A stretch of DNA of 64,000 bases from Syntrophaceae bacterium (GCA_018436925.1 JAHDKI010000020.1:151501-215500), one strand, 5' to 3'; shown: positions 25,475-32,845, counted from the stretch's first letter. A program made the numbers and translations. Notes: a model not told the origin generated them from the letters alone.

Positions 25475-26319
25475 GCGCTGATTTCTTCTCGACTAGCTTC
25501 GGCCGGATGTTGGCTCGGTTTTGAAAAGTTGACTTCATGAAAAGCGAGTGAACGGGAAATCTTATGTTGAGGATGCCATTGCCAAAATCGCGCTTGAAAG
25601 GGATGATCTTCAACGGCGAAAGCCGCCGTGTAAAACGGCAACGCAAAGAAGGTTCCGATCATCCAGCGCCTGTCGTGGATAAATGCGTTTTGCCAATCCG
25701 GTTGTCCGATCATCAATTCGGAAACGGTGGATAATTCAAGGTTGTCCATAGGCAGGGACAAACCGTCTCCGGTCGCCTTAAGCACAGCTTCTTTGGCGAC
25801 CCACGCGTCAAAGAAATGATTTGACTGAGTATCGGAAGGCAGCCTGCAAAATATTTCGTGCTCTCTTGCGGTAAAAACTCTTTCGGCCATTTTCATCATG
25901 TCCGGCAGATCCCTTATATGTTCAATATCCACACCAATGGCATGGTCGCGAGAAAAAGCGAGCAGGGCGATATCGTCTGAATGGGCGATATTGAACTGAA
26001 TATTAAAGGGCGCGTTTTCCACCGACAGGCAAGGTTTGCCGTTTTTCCCGTATTGGAAATGAATATCTTCGGCGTTTGTCTCGAGGTAGTTTGCCAGAAT
26101 ATTTCTAAGAGCCGTTCTGCAGACGATAAATCGTCTTCTGTCTTTTGCATAAACGAAACGATTGGCTCTGGCCATTTCGTCCGGCGGCAGTGAAAGGATT
26201 GCTTCGTCATACGTCGCCGGCGGTTGGTTCAGCTCGGCAAGCCAGATATGGACTTCATGGTCCGGCAGTCGGCAATCGGATGGCGGCTTTATAAAATGAG
26301 ATGGTTGGTGGGTCATCAT
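25462..26319 (-). CDS. Sfp-type 4'-phosphopantetheinyl transferase
   Basis: 285 aa, the length of the Sfp/EntD broad-specificity class. GVDIEHI (129-135, metal-binding Asp131 and Glu133) and WVAKEAVLKATG (173-184) are the two diagnostic motifs; FNIAHSDD near 110 is a third. It transfers phosphopantetheine from CoA to the serine of carrier domains. Three carriers are encoded immediately downstream (free ACP, C-FkbH-ACP, polyketide synthase), so a dedicated activator is the obvious role. It is the first gene of the compact biosynthetic operon and is preceded by 272 bp without a gene. Confidence 0.93.
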   Translation of the reverse strand: MMTHQPSHFIKPPSDCRLPDHEVHIWLAELNQPPATYDEAILSLPPDEMARANRFVYAKDRRRFIVCRTALRNILANYLETNAEDIHFQYGKNGKPCLSVENAPFNIQFNIAHSDDIALLAFSRDHAIGVDIEHIRDLPDMMKMAERVFTAREHEIFCRLPSDTQSNHFFDAWVAKEAVLKATGDGLSLPMDNLELSTVSELMIGQPDWQNAFIHDRRWMIGTFFALPFYTAAFAVEDHPFQARFWQWHPQHKISRSLAFHEVNFSKPSQHPAEASREEISACAE

Positions 26320-26345
26320 TGAGGTTGCAGAAAGAATACTCAGAG

Positions 26346-26409
26346 CACAGCGCTGTGTCTAACACAGCTCCGCCCTCTCGGTTACATGAGTGCCGCCGAG
26401 GGGGCTGTG
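26346..26409. promoter_or_regulatory. Palindrome and hairpin upstream of phosphopantetheinyl transferase gene
   Basis: A perfect 12-bp palindrome CACAGCGCTGTG (26346-26357) is followed by a second CACAGC at 26363. That second copy starts an imperfect hairpin whose 3' arm ends GGGGCTGTG at 26409; GAGGG pairs inside it. On the plus strand a T6 run follows at 26415-26420. The 272-bp gap 26320-26591 contains no convincing gene. The palindrome could be an operator for the biosynthetic operon, and the hairpin a leader structure. A further GGGAAAC/GTTTCCC inverted repeat lies near 26421-26440. Confidence 0.4.
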
Positions 26410-26591
26410 AAAACTTTTTTGGGAAACACGGACCGGTTTCCCTCTGCCAGTTGCCGCCCGGAGCGCTTTTGGGTTTGCGGCAAAACGGTTTGAAAACTAA
26501 AAAACGGATCGGCTCTTTACTCTTTGTCAACGGTCTGATTTCTAAAACATAACTCAATAATATGCAAGGTTTAATCAGTTTTAACCGCGGG

Positions 26592-27629
26592 TTATCCCAT
26601 ATGGCGGTACGCCGTTTTGCCGATCAGTTTTAAGGCCGGAATCGGAAGCTTTCGGAAAATCCTTTGATAGACAGGATTGCCGTCCGGCGGGGCGTTTACA
26701 AAGCCCTCTTTTTTCAGGTCATAACGGTAATAGGAAATGGTTTGACTTTCCCCGCCCCAGCCCGCCTTGAACTGGATGAGTCCCTGGTGCTGCGTTTCCG
26801 TTCTTCCGAAACAAAGATGCTTGTAACCTCTGTCGCAGCTCCATTTGATGGCCTTCCACATGATCAGATTGTTGGCCCGAAGGTGTTGCCGGCGATCGTC
26901 GGAGGCTCCGTATTTGTAGATGACCTGATCGCCGAAACACAGATAAACGTTGGCTGCGATCACTTCGTTGCCGAGTGTTGCCAGTGCGACAAATCCCTTT
27001 TCGTTTGCGATGATGGCCTCGAACAAACGGCGGAAAAAGCGCGACGGCTGCGGCGGCAGGCCGTGTTTGCGCCGGGTCAGCACATTGAGACGGCAAAATT
27101 CCTTCAAGGCGTCGGCCGAGTTGGAGATATTGACCTCGACGCGTTGGCGTTTCGCCTTTTTGATGTTTCGTTTTGTGGAATCCCGCAGTCCGCTGAAAAC
27201 CGCTTCATGCCCGCCTGACAAATCCAGCCGATGGCCGACATGGCAGACAAAAGGGGGCTTTTCGGCCAGATATTTTTCCCCTCCGCGAATTTCGAGATAG
27301 CTCCAGTTTCGCTCGCGCCCCAGCGTCAGGGCTTTCTGCCACAAGGCTGAAAATTGATCCGTGCTTTGCGCCACCGGTTCGCAGATGTCGGTGAAGGGAA
27401 GCGATACGCCCCGAATGCCGGTGATTCGGCTTCTGACTTCCATAACGGCCAGCAGATTGTCGATTTTGCCTGCGCCGCTCGTTGTCAAATAATACGGTTT
27501 GTAGCCGTAGGATTGCGTCAGGATGTCCGCCCACTCGCGGCTGTGAAAAAAGGAAAAACCAGCCCCGAAGGCAAGCTGGTCGTTCCAGTTTTCACAATCC
27601 GATGGTCGAACAATTTTTACATCAGGCAT
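26592..27629 (-). CDS. FemAB-like GNAT-fold transferase
   Basis: 345 aa with the double-GNAT architecture of FemAB proteins. FSFFHSREWADILTQSYGYKPYYL near the N-terminus and the C-terminal half with CFGRTETQHQGLIQFKAGWG match the FemAB group associated with exosortase-type polysaccharide loci. FemAB enzymes join amino acids to glycan or peptidoglycan precursors, generally from aminoacyl-tRNA. The start overlaps the DegT aminotransferase gene by 8 bp, so both belong to one transcription unit. It may decorate the amino sugar made by that enzyme, though the transferred group cannot be deduced. Confidence 0.8.
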   Translation of the reverse strand: MPDVKIVRPSDCENWNDQLAFGAGFSFFHSREWADILTQSYGYKPYYLTTSGAGKIDNLLAVMEVRSRITGIRGVSLPFTDICEPVAQSTDQFSALWQKALTLGRERNWSYLEIRGGEKYLAEKPPFVCHVGHRLDLSGGHEAVFSGLRDSTKRNIKKAKRQRVEVNISNSADALKEFCRLNVLTRRKHGLPPQPSRFFRRLFEAIIANEKGFVALATLGNEVIAANVYLCFGDQVIYKYGASDDRRQHLRANNLIMWKAIKWSCDRGYKHLCFGRTETQHQGLIQFKAGWGGESQTISYYRYDLKKEGFVNAPPDGNPVYQRIFRKLPIPALKLIGKTAYRHMG

Positions 27630-28725
27630 AGTACCCTTTGATTTGTTGGGCGACGTAGGCGACCTGCTCGTCCGTCAGTTCCGCAAACATCGGCAGGGAA
27701 AGATATTGCGAAGCGCACTTTTCGGCGATCGGAAAGCTGCCTTCACGATATTTCAGAAAGCCGTAGGCATCCTGAAGATGGACGGGAACGGGGTAGTGGA
27801 TGCCGCAAGAAACGCCTTTTTCCGCCAGGTAGGCCATCAGCTTGTCTCGTTCGGGCGAGCGAAGCGCATAGATATGATAGACGTGTTTTGCATAGTCCAT
27901 TTCGCCGGGCACAATGATGTCTTTAACCGAGGCCAAAAGCTCGCTGTAGCGCTTAGCGTGCTTCCGGCGGGCGTCGTTCCAGTCGGCAAGGTGTTTGAGT
28001 TTCACGCTCAAAACGGCGCCCTGAATGCCGTCGAGTCTCGCATTCCAGCCGATGATGCCGTGATAATATTTTTTAGCCTGGCCATGGTCGCGGAACATAC
28101 GCATGTTGGCCGCAAGTGCGTCGTCATTGGTGACGACAGCGCCTCCTTCGCCGTAGGCGCCCAGATTTTTGCCGGGATAGAAGCTGAAACAGCCCGTGTT
28201 TCCCATCGATCCGGCTTTCCGGCCCTTGTATTCTGCGCCGTGGGCCTGGCAGGCGTCTTCAACAACTTTGAGGCCGTGCTTTTTCGCGATTTCGAGAATC
28301 GGGTCCATGTCGGCAGGCTGGCCGAACAGATGGACGGGGATGATCGCCTTGGTTTTTTTGGTGATGGCATTTGCAAGAAGCGCCGGATTCATGTTGTGCG
28401 TTTTTTCTTCGATGTCCACGAAAATCGGAATGGCACCGGCAAGAGATATGGCTTCAGCTGTGGCGATGAAGGTGTTGGGCGTCGTGATGACTTCGTCGCC
28501 GTGGCCGATGCCCAAAGCGACAAGCGACAGCCACAGGGCATCCGTACCGTTTCCGACGCCGATGCAGTGCTTGACGCCGCAAAAGTCGGCAAACGCCTGT
28601 TCGAATTTGGCGACATAAGGCCCTCCGGCAAAGGCCGTGTTTTCGATGACTTCGTTTATCGCCGGAAGAACTTCATCCTTGATGGTTTTATACTGCGCTT
28701 TGAGGTCTAAAAAAGGTACGTTCAT
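27622..28725 (-). CDS. DegT/DnrJ/EryC1 family sugar aminotransferase (WbpE/WlbC-like)
   Basis: 367 aa PLP enzyme. GNGTDALWLSL (59-69), VEDACQAHGAEYKG (155-168) and SFYPGKNLGAYGEGG, with the Schiff-base Lys at 186, are the DegT motifs. The closest logic is the WbpE/WlbC aminotransferase that makes the 3-amino group of UDP-2,3-diamino-uronic acids. A Gfo/Idh dehydrogenase and hexapeptide acyltransferase for the flanking steps are encoded just upstream. A strong AAGGAG site precedes the ATG. Between it and the acyltransferase lies a four-helix-bundle gene bounded by heptamer arrays. Confidence 0.88.
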   Translation of the reverse strand: MNVPFLDLKAQYKTIKDEVLPAINEVIENTAFAGGPYVAKFEQAFADFCGVKHCIGVGNGTDALWLSLVALGIGHGDEVITTPNTFIATAEAISLAGAIPIFVDIEEKTHNMNPALLANAITKKTKAIIPVHLFGQPADMDPILEIAKKHGLKVVEDACQAHGAEYKGRKAGSMGNTGCFSFYPGKNLGAYGEGGAVVTNDDALAANMRMFRDHGQAKKYYHGIIGWNARLDGIQGAVLSVKLKHLADWNDARRKHAKRYSELLASVKDIIVPGEMDYAKHVYHIYALRSPERDKLMAYLAEKGVSCGIHYPVPVHLQDAYGFLKYREGSFPIAEKCASQYLSLPMFAELTDEQVAYVAQQIKGYYA

Positions 28726-28740
28726 AAAAGCTCCTTAAGA

Positions 28741-28889
28741 AATAGGTTCGAGGCTAAAGGTTCAAGGTACAAGGTGCAAGGTTCAAGGTTCAAGGTACAA
28801 GGGGTTCAAGGTTCAAGGTACAAGGTACAAGGTACAAGGTAAAAGGTACAAGGTTCAAGGCTCAAGGCTCAAGGCTCAAGGCTCAAGTG
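28741..28889. repeat. Heptamer array of AAGGTTC/AAGGTAC/AAGGCTC type
   Basis: About twenty units of AAGGTTC and close variants run in one phase on the plus strand. Read on the minus strand the first unit CTTGAGC contains the TGA stop of the four-helix-bundle gene. No gene is contained. The array lies between that gene and the DegT aminotransferase ribosome-binding site. Confidence 0.85.
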
Positions 28890-29230
28890 AATTTGCGACG
28901 TGTTTTAATTAACCCATTGAGCATCGCGGATATTTCACTAACCTCTTGAAGCCATTGGCCACCTTTGTCTTTGTTTATATACTGTATTTCCATTCCGATA
29001 TAAATTTGCGTCCGTAATTCACCGCATGATCCCTTGGCATAAGATAAAAAAACGACCGATTCCTTGCTCGAAAGTCTTTCAAATCCTTCAGCAATATTGC
29101 TGGGAATGGATAATCCGGAACGGGTAATTTGATCTTTAAATCCATAGTCTTTCAGGCAACGCAATTCGTTATAGATAGTTGCGCTGAGTTTCACTGCCCG
29201 TTTCCATACGTCAAGGTTTTCAAATCGCAT
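28883..29230 (-). CDS. Four-helix-bundle protein (S23/Avd-like family)
   Basis: 115 aa. The opening FENLDVWKRAVKLSATIYNEL and the middle GFKDQITRSGLSIPSNIAEGFER are the hallmarks of the S23 four-helix-bundle family. Members are encoded in 23S rRNA intervening sequences, and as Avd in diversity-generating retroelements, but most are free-standing with unknown function. There is no reverse transcriptase or rRNA nearby. Heptamer arrays of opposite orientation border the gene on both sides, and it interrupts the aminotransferase-acyltransferase-dehydrogenase series. I infer that it arrived as a small cassette. Confidence 0.9.
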   Translation of the reverse strand: MRFENLDVWKRAVKLSATIYNELRCLKDYGFKDQITRSGLSIPSNIAEGFERLSSKESVVFLSYAKGSCGELRTQIYIGMEIQYINKDKGGQWLQEVSEISAMLNGLIKTRRKFT

Positions 29231-29246
29231 CCCTGCTCCCCAGATT

Positions 29247-29321
29247 GCCTTTATCCTTTATCCTTTATCCTTTATCCTTGAACCTTGAACCTTGAACCTT
29301 GAACCTTGAACCTTAGACCTT
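29247..29321. repeat. Heptamer array TCCTTTA then CCTTGAA
   Basis: On the plus strand four TCCTTTA units are followed by six CCTTGAA units. This is the opposite orientation to the array at 28741-28889, so the two flank the four-helix-bundle gene as loose inverted repeats. On the minus strand the array supplies the terminal codons and TAA stop of the acyltransferase gene (AAGGTCTAAGGTTC). Confidence 0.85.
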
Positions 29322-29774
29322 CCTTTTCACTCTGGCGGGGTTACCGGCGACGATGGTGTTTGCCGGAACATCTTTGGTCACAACGCTGCCTGCGCCGACG
29401 ATGGCGTTTTCGCCGATCGTGACATTGGCCAGAATGGTCGATCCCGAGCCGATGGTCGCGCCTTTTTTGACCAGCGTGGGTTCGACTTTCCAGTCGGCTT
29501 CGGTTTGCAGCTTTCCACCGGTGGTGGCGCGCGGGAAGCTGTCGTTGACGAAGGTCACGCCGTGGCCGACGAAAACTTCGTCTTCAATGGTGACGCCTTC
29601 GCAAATGAAGGTATGGCTCTGGATTTTGCAGTTGCGGCCGATAAAGGCGTTTTTCTGCACTTCGACAAACGCGCCGATTTTCGTGCCGTCGCCGATGACG
29701 CATCCATAGAGGTTGATGAATTTGGACAGCCGGACATCATTGCCCAGTTGTACGTCGTCGGAAACGTAGTTCAT
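29313..29774 (-). CDS. Hexapeptide-repeat acyltransferase (WbpD/WlbB-like)
   Basis: 153 aa from ATG 29774, which overlaps the dehydrogenase stop in an ATGA. The longer open frame upstream is out-of-phase shadow of that gene. Left-handed beta-helix hexapeptide repeats fill the protein (GNDVRLSKFINLYGCVIGDG, then IGSGSTILANVTIGENAIVGAGSVV), ending in the usual VAGNPARV. It probably N-acetylates the 3-amino group of a UDP-diamino-uronic acid. The last two codons and the stop lie within a heptamer array. Confidence 0.88.
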   Translation of the reverse strand: MNYVSDDVQLGNDVRLSKFINLYGCVIGDGTKIGAFVEVQKNAFIGRNCKIQSHTFICEGVTIEDEVFVGHGVTFVNDSFPRATTGGKLQTEADWKVEPTLVKKGATIGSGSTILANVTIGENAIVGAGSVVTKDVPANTIVAGNPARVKRKV

Positions 29775-30778
29775 ATGGAGATCACTTTGCCTTTGTTGGC
29801 CAGAGATTTGCTGGCCGCTTCCAGCATTCTCACATTGGCGAGCCCTTGAACGCCGCTGTTGATGCATTCGCCGCCGTTTTCGACATAATCCACGAACTTT
29901 TCGGCCATGAGCTTCAGGGCTTCGGTCGCCTCGACCTTGGGCGCCCACATGTCGCCGGAGCGGTAGTTGACCAGAAGATTGTATTTGCCTTCCTTGGTTT
30001 TGACCTGGACGCCTTTGTCGTAAACCTTGATTTTTTCGTCGGGTTCCAGATCGTTCCAGACCAGCATTTTCTTTTCGCCGCCGATGAGCGTCGTGCGGAC
30101 TTTGACAGGCGAAAGCCAGTTGACGTTGATGTGCGCGATGACGTTTTTGGGGTAATAAAAGGTGAGGTAGGCGATGTCTTCGAGATCGCGGCCGAAATGT
30201 CCCGCGCCGGTGGCGACAACGGCCTGCGGCTTTTCGCCGATGATGTAGTCCATGATGGCAATGTCATGGGGGGCAAGATCCCAGACCACATTGACGTCGT
30301 GCTGGAAGAGGCCCAGGTTGACGCGCATCGAATCGAAATAATACAGATCGCCCAGCGTGCCGTCGTCGATCAGCTGGCGGATTTTACGCACTGCGCCGGT
30401 GTACAAAAAGGTGTGGTCCACCATGATTTTAAGGTTTTTCTTCTCGGCGAGATTGACCAGCTTTTCGGCTTCGTCCACCGTATAGGTGAAAGGCTTTTCA
30501 ACGAAGATGCTTTTGCCCGCGTTCAGCGCTTTTTGGGCGATTTCAAAATGGGTGAAAACCGGTGTGACGATAGCCACCGCGTCCACGTCCGCGTCATTGA
30601 TGAGTTCGTCAATGTCTGTTGTGGTTTTAAGGCCGGGATAGGCTTTCTTGACTTTATTTTTCAGCGTCTGCGCGTTCATGTCGCAGACGAACGTGACTTG
30701 AGATCCGTTGGCCGTGTTGAAATTTCGAACGATATTCGGGCCCCAGTAGCCGTAACCGATGACTCCCATTTTCAGCAT
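29771..30778 (-). CDS. Gfo/Idh/MocA-family sugar dehydrogenase (WbpB/WlbA-like)
   Basis: 335 aa from ATG 30778, preceded by AGGAG; six extra codons upstream are possible but have no site. GVIGYGYWGPNIVRNF is the Rossmann start, and FVEKPFTYTVDEAE contains the conserved EKP lysine. NVVWDLAPHDIAIMDYI follows later. WlbA/WbpB-type members oxidise C3 of UDP-GlcNAc-uronic acid so that a DegT enzyme can aminate it. With the acyltransferase and aminotransferase genes beside it, the set predicts a UDP-2,3-diacetamido-uronic acid or a close relative. Confidence 0.88.
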   Translation of the reverse strand: MLKMGVIGYGYWGPNIVRNFNTANGSQVTFVCDMNAQTLKNKVKKAYPGLKTTTDIDELINDADVDAVAIVTPVFTHFEIAQKALNAGKSIFVEKPFTYTVDEAEKLVNLAEKKNLKIMVDHTFLYTGAVRKIRQLIDDGTLGDLYYFDSMRVNLGLFQHDVNVVWDLAPHDIAIMDYIIGEKPQAVVATGAGHFGRDLEDIAYLTFYYPKNVIAHINVNWLSPVKVRTTLIGGEKKMLVWNDLEPDEKIKVYDKGVQVKTKEGKYNLLVNYRSGDMWAPKVEATEALKLMAEKFVDYVENGGECINSGVQGLANVRMLEAASKSLANKGKVISI

Positions 30779-30861
30779 AAACGCGCTCCTGCACACAATT
30801 ATTCATTACCGAATGATGTCGGGAATGTGTCATTTGGAAGGTCTAAAGATTCAAGACGATA

Positions 30862-32022
30862 TTACATGGCGCCCGATCCGCTGATCACGGCTTGGGGCGT
30901 TTTGAGCAGAATCTTTATATCCAGAAACAAGCTCCATTCGCGTATGTATTTGAGATCCAGACGCACCATTTCGTCAAAGGTTGTGCGGCTTCGGCCCATG
31001 ACCTGCCACAAGCCGGTGATGCCCGGTTTGCAGGACAAAAGCCTGCGGCGGTGCCACAGGTCATACAATTCGCATTCATAGGGAATCGGCGGTCTGGGAC
31101 CGACTAAAGACATGTCGCCTTTGAGCACATTGATCAATTGAGGCAGTTCGTCAAGGCTTGTCCGGCGGAGGAAGGCGCCGATCGGAGTGATTCGAGAATC
31201 GTTGGTCAGTTTGAAGACGCCCGGTTCGACGGCGGACTCTTTTTGGTCGCAGATGTATTTGGCGATATACTTCTGATGCTCGCCTGAATCGCAGTTGTTC
31301 CTCATGGATCGGAACTTCAGCATGAAGAATTTTTTGCCGTTGAAACCGACCCTTTCCTGGCGGAAGAAAACGGGACCGGGAGAGGTGGCCTTGATGGCGG
31401 AGGCAATCGCCAGGAAAATCGGGGCGAAAAATAAAAGCGCGCCCGCGCAGGCCAAGACATCGATCATTCTTTTCACGGCCAGCGAAAGCGTTTTGCCCAG
31501 ACTTATCTTCATAATATCCGGATAGAGATTGATATTAAACGCTTCTCCCTGACAGGTTTGGGCATCGGATTCAGGAAACAGATGAAAACTGATGTTGACT
31601 TTGCTCATCCAGTCCGGATCGAGTTTGTTGCACAGCCGGTCATAAATCTTGTGCATGATCAGATCGACAAAGGGATCTTCCTCCTCGGAAATATCGCTGA
31701 AAATGATGCCGATGGTCGAGTTTTGATGATACCAACCCCGAATGTCGATTTCGCGCAGCGAAGGCACCAAAGCCGCCTTTATTTTGGAAAGGGCTTTTTC
31801 TTCGTGCCTTGAGGCATTGAGCAATTCAGAAATGTCGAGCAAAAGCAGGAGAAACGGTTTTTTAGACCGCTCTGTTCTCATTCTTTCGACACGGAGCATG
31901 TGCCGGAAGTGCGTTTCTTTGAAAAAGGAAAAATCATGGGCATCCTCGACGTCCATGACTTTCATCAGGCCCGAGGGGTCCGCCGCATTTTTGTAATCCT
32001 GATGTTGTACCGGTAAACTCAT
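30862..32022 (-). CDS. Undecaprenyl-phosphate sugar phosphotransferase with N-terminal cytosolic domain
   Basis: 386 aa. Residues ~180-386 are a bacterial sugar transferase (PglC/WcaJ core): one membrane helix KRMIDVLACAGALLFFAPIF, then SPGPVFFRQERVG, FRSMR, RRTSLDELPQLINVLKGDMS, VGPRPP and KPGITGLWQV. It transfers the first sugar phosphate to the lipid carrier. The N-terminal ~175 residues lack the usual membrane spans. Instead HFRHMLRVERMRTERSKKPFLLLLLDI resembles the first part of a GGDEF-like fold, with no catalytic GGDEF motif. It is the first gene of the long minus-strand locus, 119 bp below a sigma-54-like promoter. Confidence 0.88.
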   Translation of the reverse strand: MSLPVQHQDYKNAADPSGLMKVMDVEDAHDFSFFKETHFRHMLRVERMRTERSKKPFLLLLLDISELLNASRHEEKALSKIKAALVPSLREIDIRGWYHQNSTIGIIFSDISEEEDPFVDLIMHKIYDRLCNKLDPDWMSKVNISFHLFPESDAQTCQGEAFNINLYPDIMKISLGKTLSLAVKRMIDVLACAGALLFFAPIFLAIASAIKATSPGPVFFRQERVGFNGKKFFMLKFRSMRNNCDSGEHQKYIAKYICDQKESAVEPGVFKLTNDSRITPIGAFLRRTSLDELPQLINVLKGDMSLVGPRPPIPYECELYDLWHRRRLLSCKPGITGLWQVMGRSRTTFDEMVRLDLKYIREWSLFLDIKILLKTPQAVISGSGAM

Positions 32023-32140
32023 GGCTTGAGTCCTCCATCCTGGAAAAAGACAGGCTGTTTCGAAAACATCTTTTTTGTCAAACCTCCATGGATTCCATAA
32101 AAAATTAAGGATTATTCTGTTACATTCCGGCTATACTTTC

Positions 32141-32155
32141 GCATCAAGCATGCCA
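32141..32155 (-). promoter_or_regulatory. Candidate sigma-54 promoter for the polysaccharide locus
   Basis: On the minus strand TGGCATG-N4-ATGC matches the -24/-12 consensus TGGCAYR-N4-TTGC at all positions except one, with GG and GC exactly 10 bases apart. It lies about 120 bases before the sugar transferase ATG. Exosortase-type polysaccharide loci are often controlled by a PrsK/PrsR sigma-54-dependent pair. That pair is not in this window. Confidence 0.55.
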
Positions 32156-32292
32156 TTTCATGTTAAAGTTTAATGCATTCAGGCCGGCAATGAGTAAGTT
32201 ATTAAAAATACATAGCAATAAATAATTTAGCCTGCCCCTGGCCATGGCCGGACTCCGCTTTGCAAGCCGGATATTATCAAATTGTTGTCACT

Positions 32293-32313
32293 GATCTCCA
32301 AAATATGGAGATC
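32293..32313. promoter_or_regulatory. 8-bp perfect inverted repeat
   Basis: GATCTCCA and TGGAGATC are separated by 5 bases. In DNA it could be an operator; in plus-strand RNA the 3' arm would hold the GGAG that precedes the small candidate ORF at 32319. It lies in the 823-bp gap between the kinase gene and the sugar transferase gene. Confidence 0.4.
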
Positions 32314-32318
32314 GTTCA

Positions 32319-32441
32319 TTGCTGAAAAAAGAACCAATTGATCTAAAGACCCTCCACGAGGAGGCTTTACGTTACTTTGATATAGAAGTTAAATTCGGTT
32401 GGTTGAGGAAAAGAACATGGGGACGACCAATAATGCGATGA
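32319..32441 (+). CDS. Possible 40-residue small protein
   Basis: A TTG start 8 bases after GGAG opens a 40-codon frame. The product is mixed and protein-like: IDLKTLHEEALRYFDIEVKF in the middle, then a basic aromatic end with GWLRKRTWGRP. I recognise no family. It is the only reading frame in the 823-bp gap 32023-32845 that looks better than chance, and it runs against the surrounding genes. A hairpin (32345-32368) lies inside it. It may be spurious or a fragment of a lost gene. Confidence 0.25.
   Translation: MLKKEPIDLKTLHEEALRYFDIEVKFGWLRKRTWGRPIMR
32345..32368. other. Hairpin AAAG-CCTCC/GGAGG-CTTT
   Basis: A 5-bp GC stem with a 4-base loop is extended by 4 bp across a 2-base bulge. On the minus strand it could end a short transcript begun at the promoter 32593-32621, but no U-run follows directly. 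Its role is unknown. Confidence 0.3.
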
Positions 32442-32592
32442 AACCTTTTACAGATGTTCTTTATTTTTTCAATCAAACCCGTTTTGTCAATATGTCTTAA
32501 CAAAATGTTTTACTTTTTTTACTCCTTTTTTTTGAAAAAGTCAGCATTGAAATTGATTCTTAAGCGATTTGTATGACTTTAAAATTTGGGGG

Positions 32593-32621
32593 ATACTATG
32601 AAAATAGCCGAACACTGTCAA
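32593..32621 (-). promoter_or_regulatory. Sigma-70-type promoter in the 823-bp gap
   Basis: On the minus strand TTGACA (32621-32616) and TAGTAT (32598-32593) are separated by exactly 17 bases. A second TTGACA lies at 32490-32485 with a poorer -10. Transcription would start near 32585 and run over about 560 bases with no confident gene before the sugar transferase. This implies either a very long leader or a separate small RNA. Confidence 0.5.
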
Positions 32622-32845
32622 TGACTTTAAGTCTTTGAAACAAAATACTGTTTCAACCTGAAACACGCTGTGCATTTCAGTTTTTCGTATCATTGCCGAT
32701 GCGACATTTCCACGGCAGAGCCTGTAATGATCGGCATTTGAAGAACAATGCCCATGCTTGTCATACAAGATTGTCTGAAACGAAGAGGGCCTTATTTTTG
32801 AAAACACAAAATTGTTTGAAATATCGTCCGGTCGGGAGCGTGTTT

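Noticed and set aside
15692-26319. Full modular nonribosomal peptide synthetase
   Set aside because: There is a condensation domain but no adenylation domain anywhere in the cluster.
26421-26440. Rho-independent terminator at the GGGAAAC/GTTTCCC inverted repeat
   Set aside because: No T-run follows on either strand in the right place; kept only as a structured element.
27643-28710. 355-codon plus-strand frame
   Set aside because: Antisense shadow of the DegT aminotransferase gene; no family resemblance.
28883-29230. Diversity-generating retroelement accessory (Avd)
   Set aside because: The protein is of the same broad family, but no reverse transcriptase, template repeat or variable repeat is near.
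28741-29321. CRISPR array
   Set aside because: Units are only 7 bp, contiguous and without spacers; no cas genes are present.
29846-31081. 411-codon plus-strand frame
   Set aside because: Lies antisense to the Gfo/Idh dehydrogenase and sugar transferase genes, with no recognisable motif; a product of high third-position GC.
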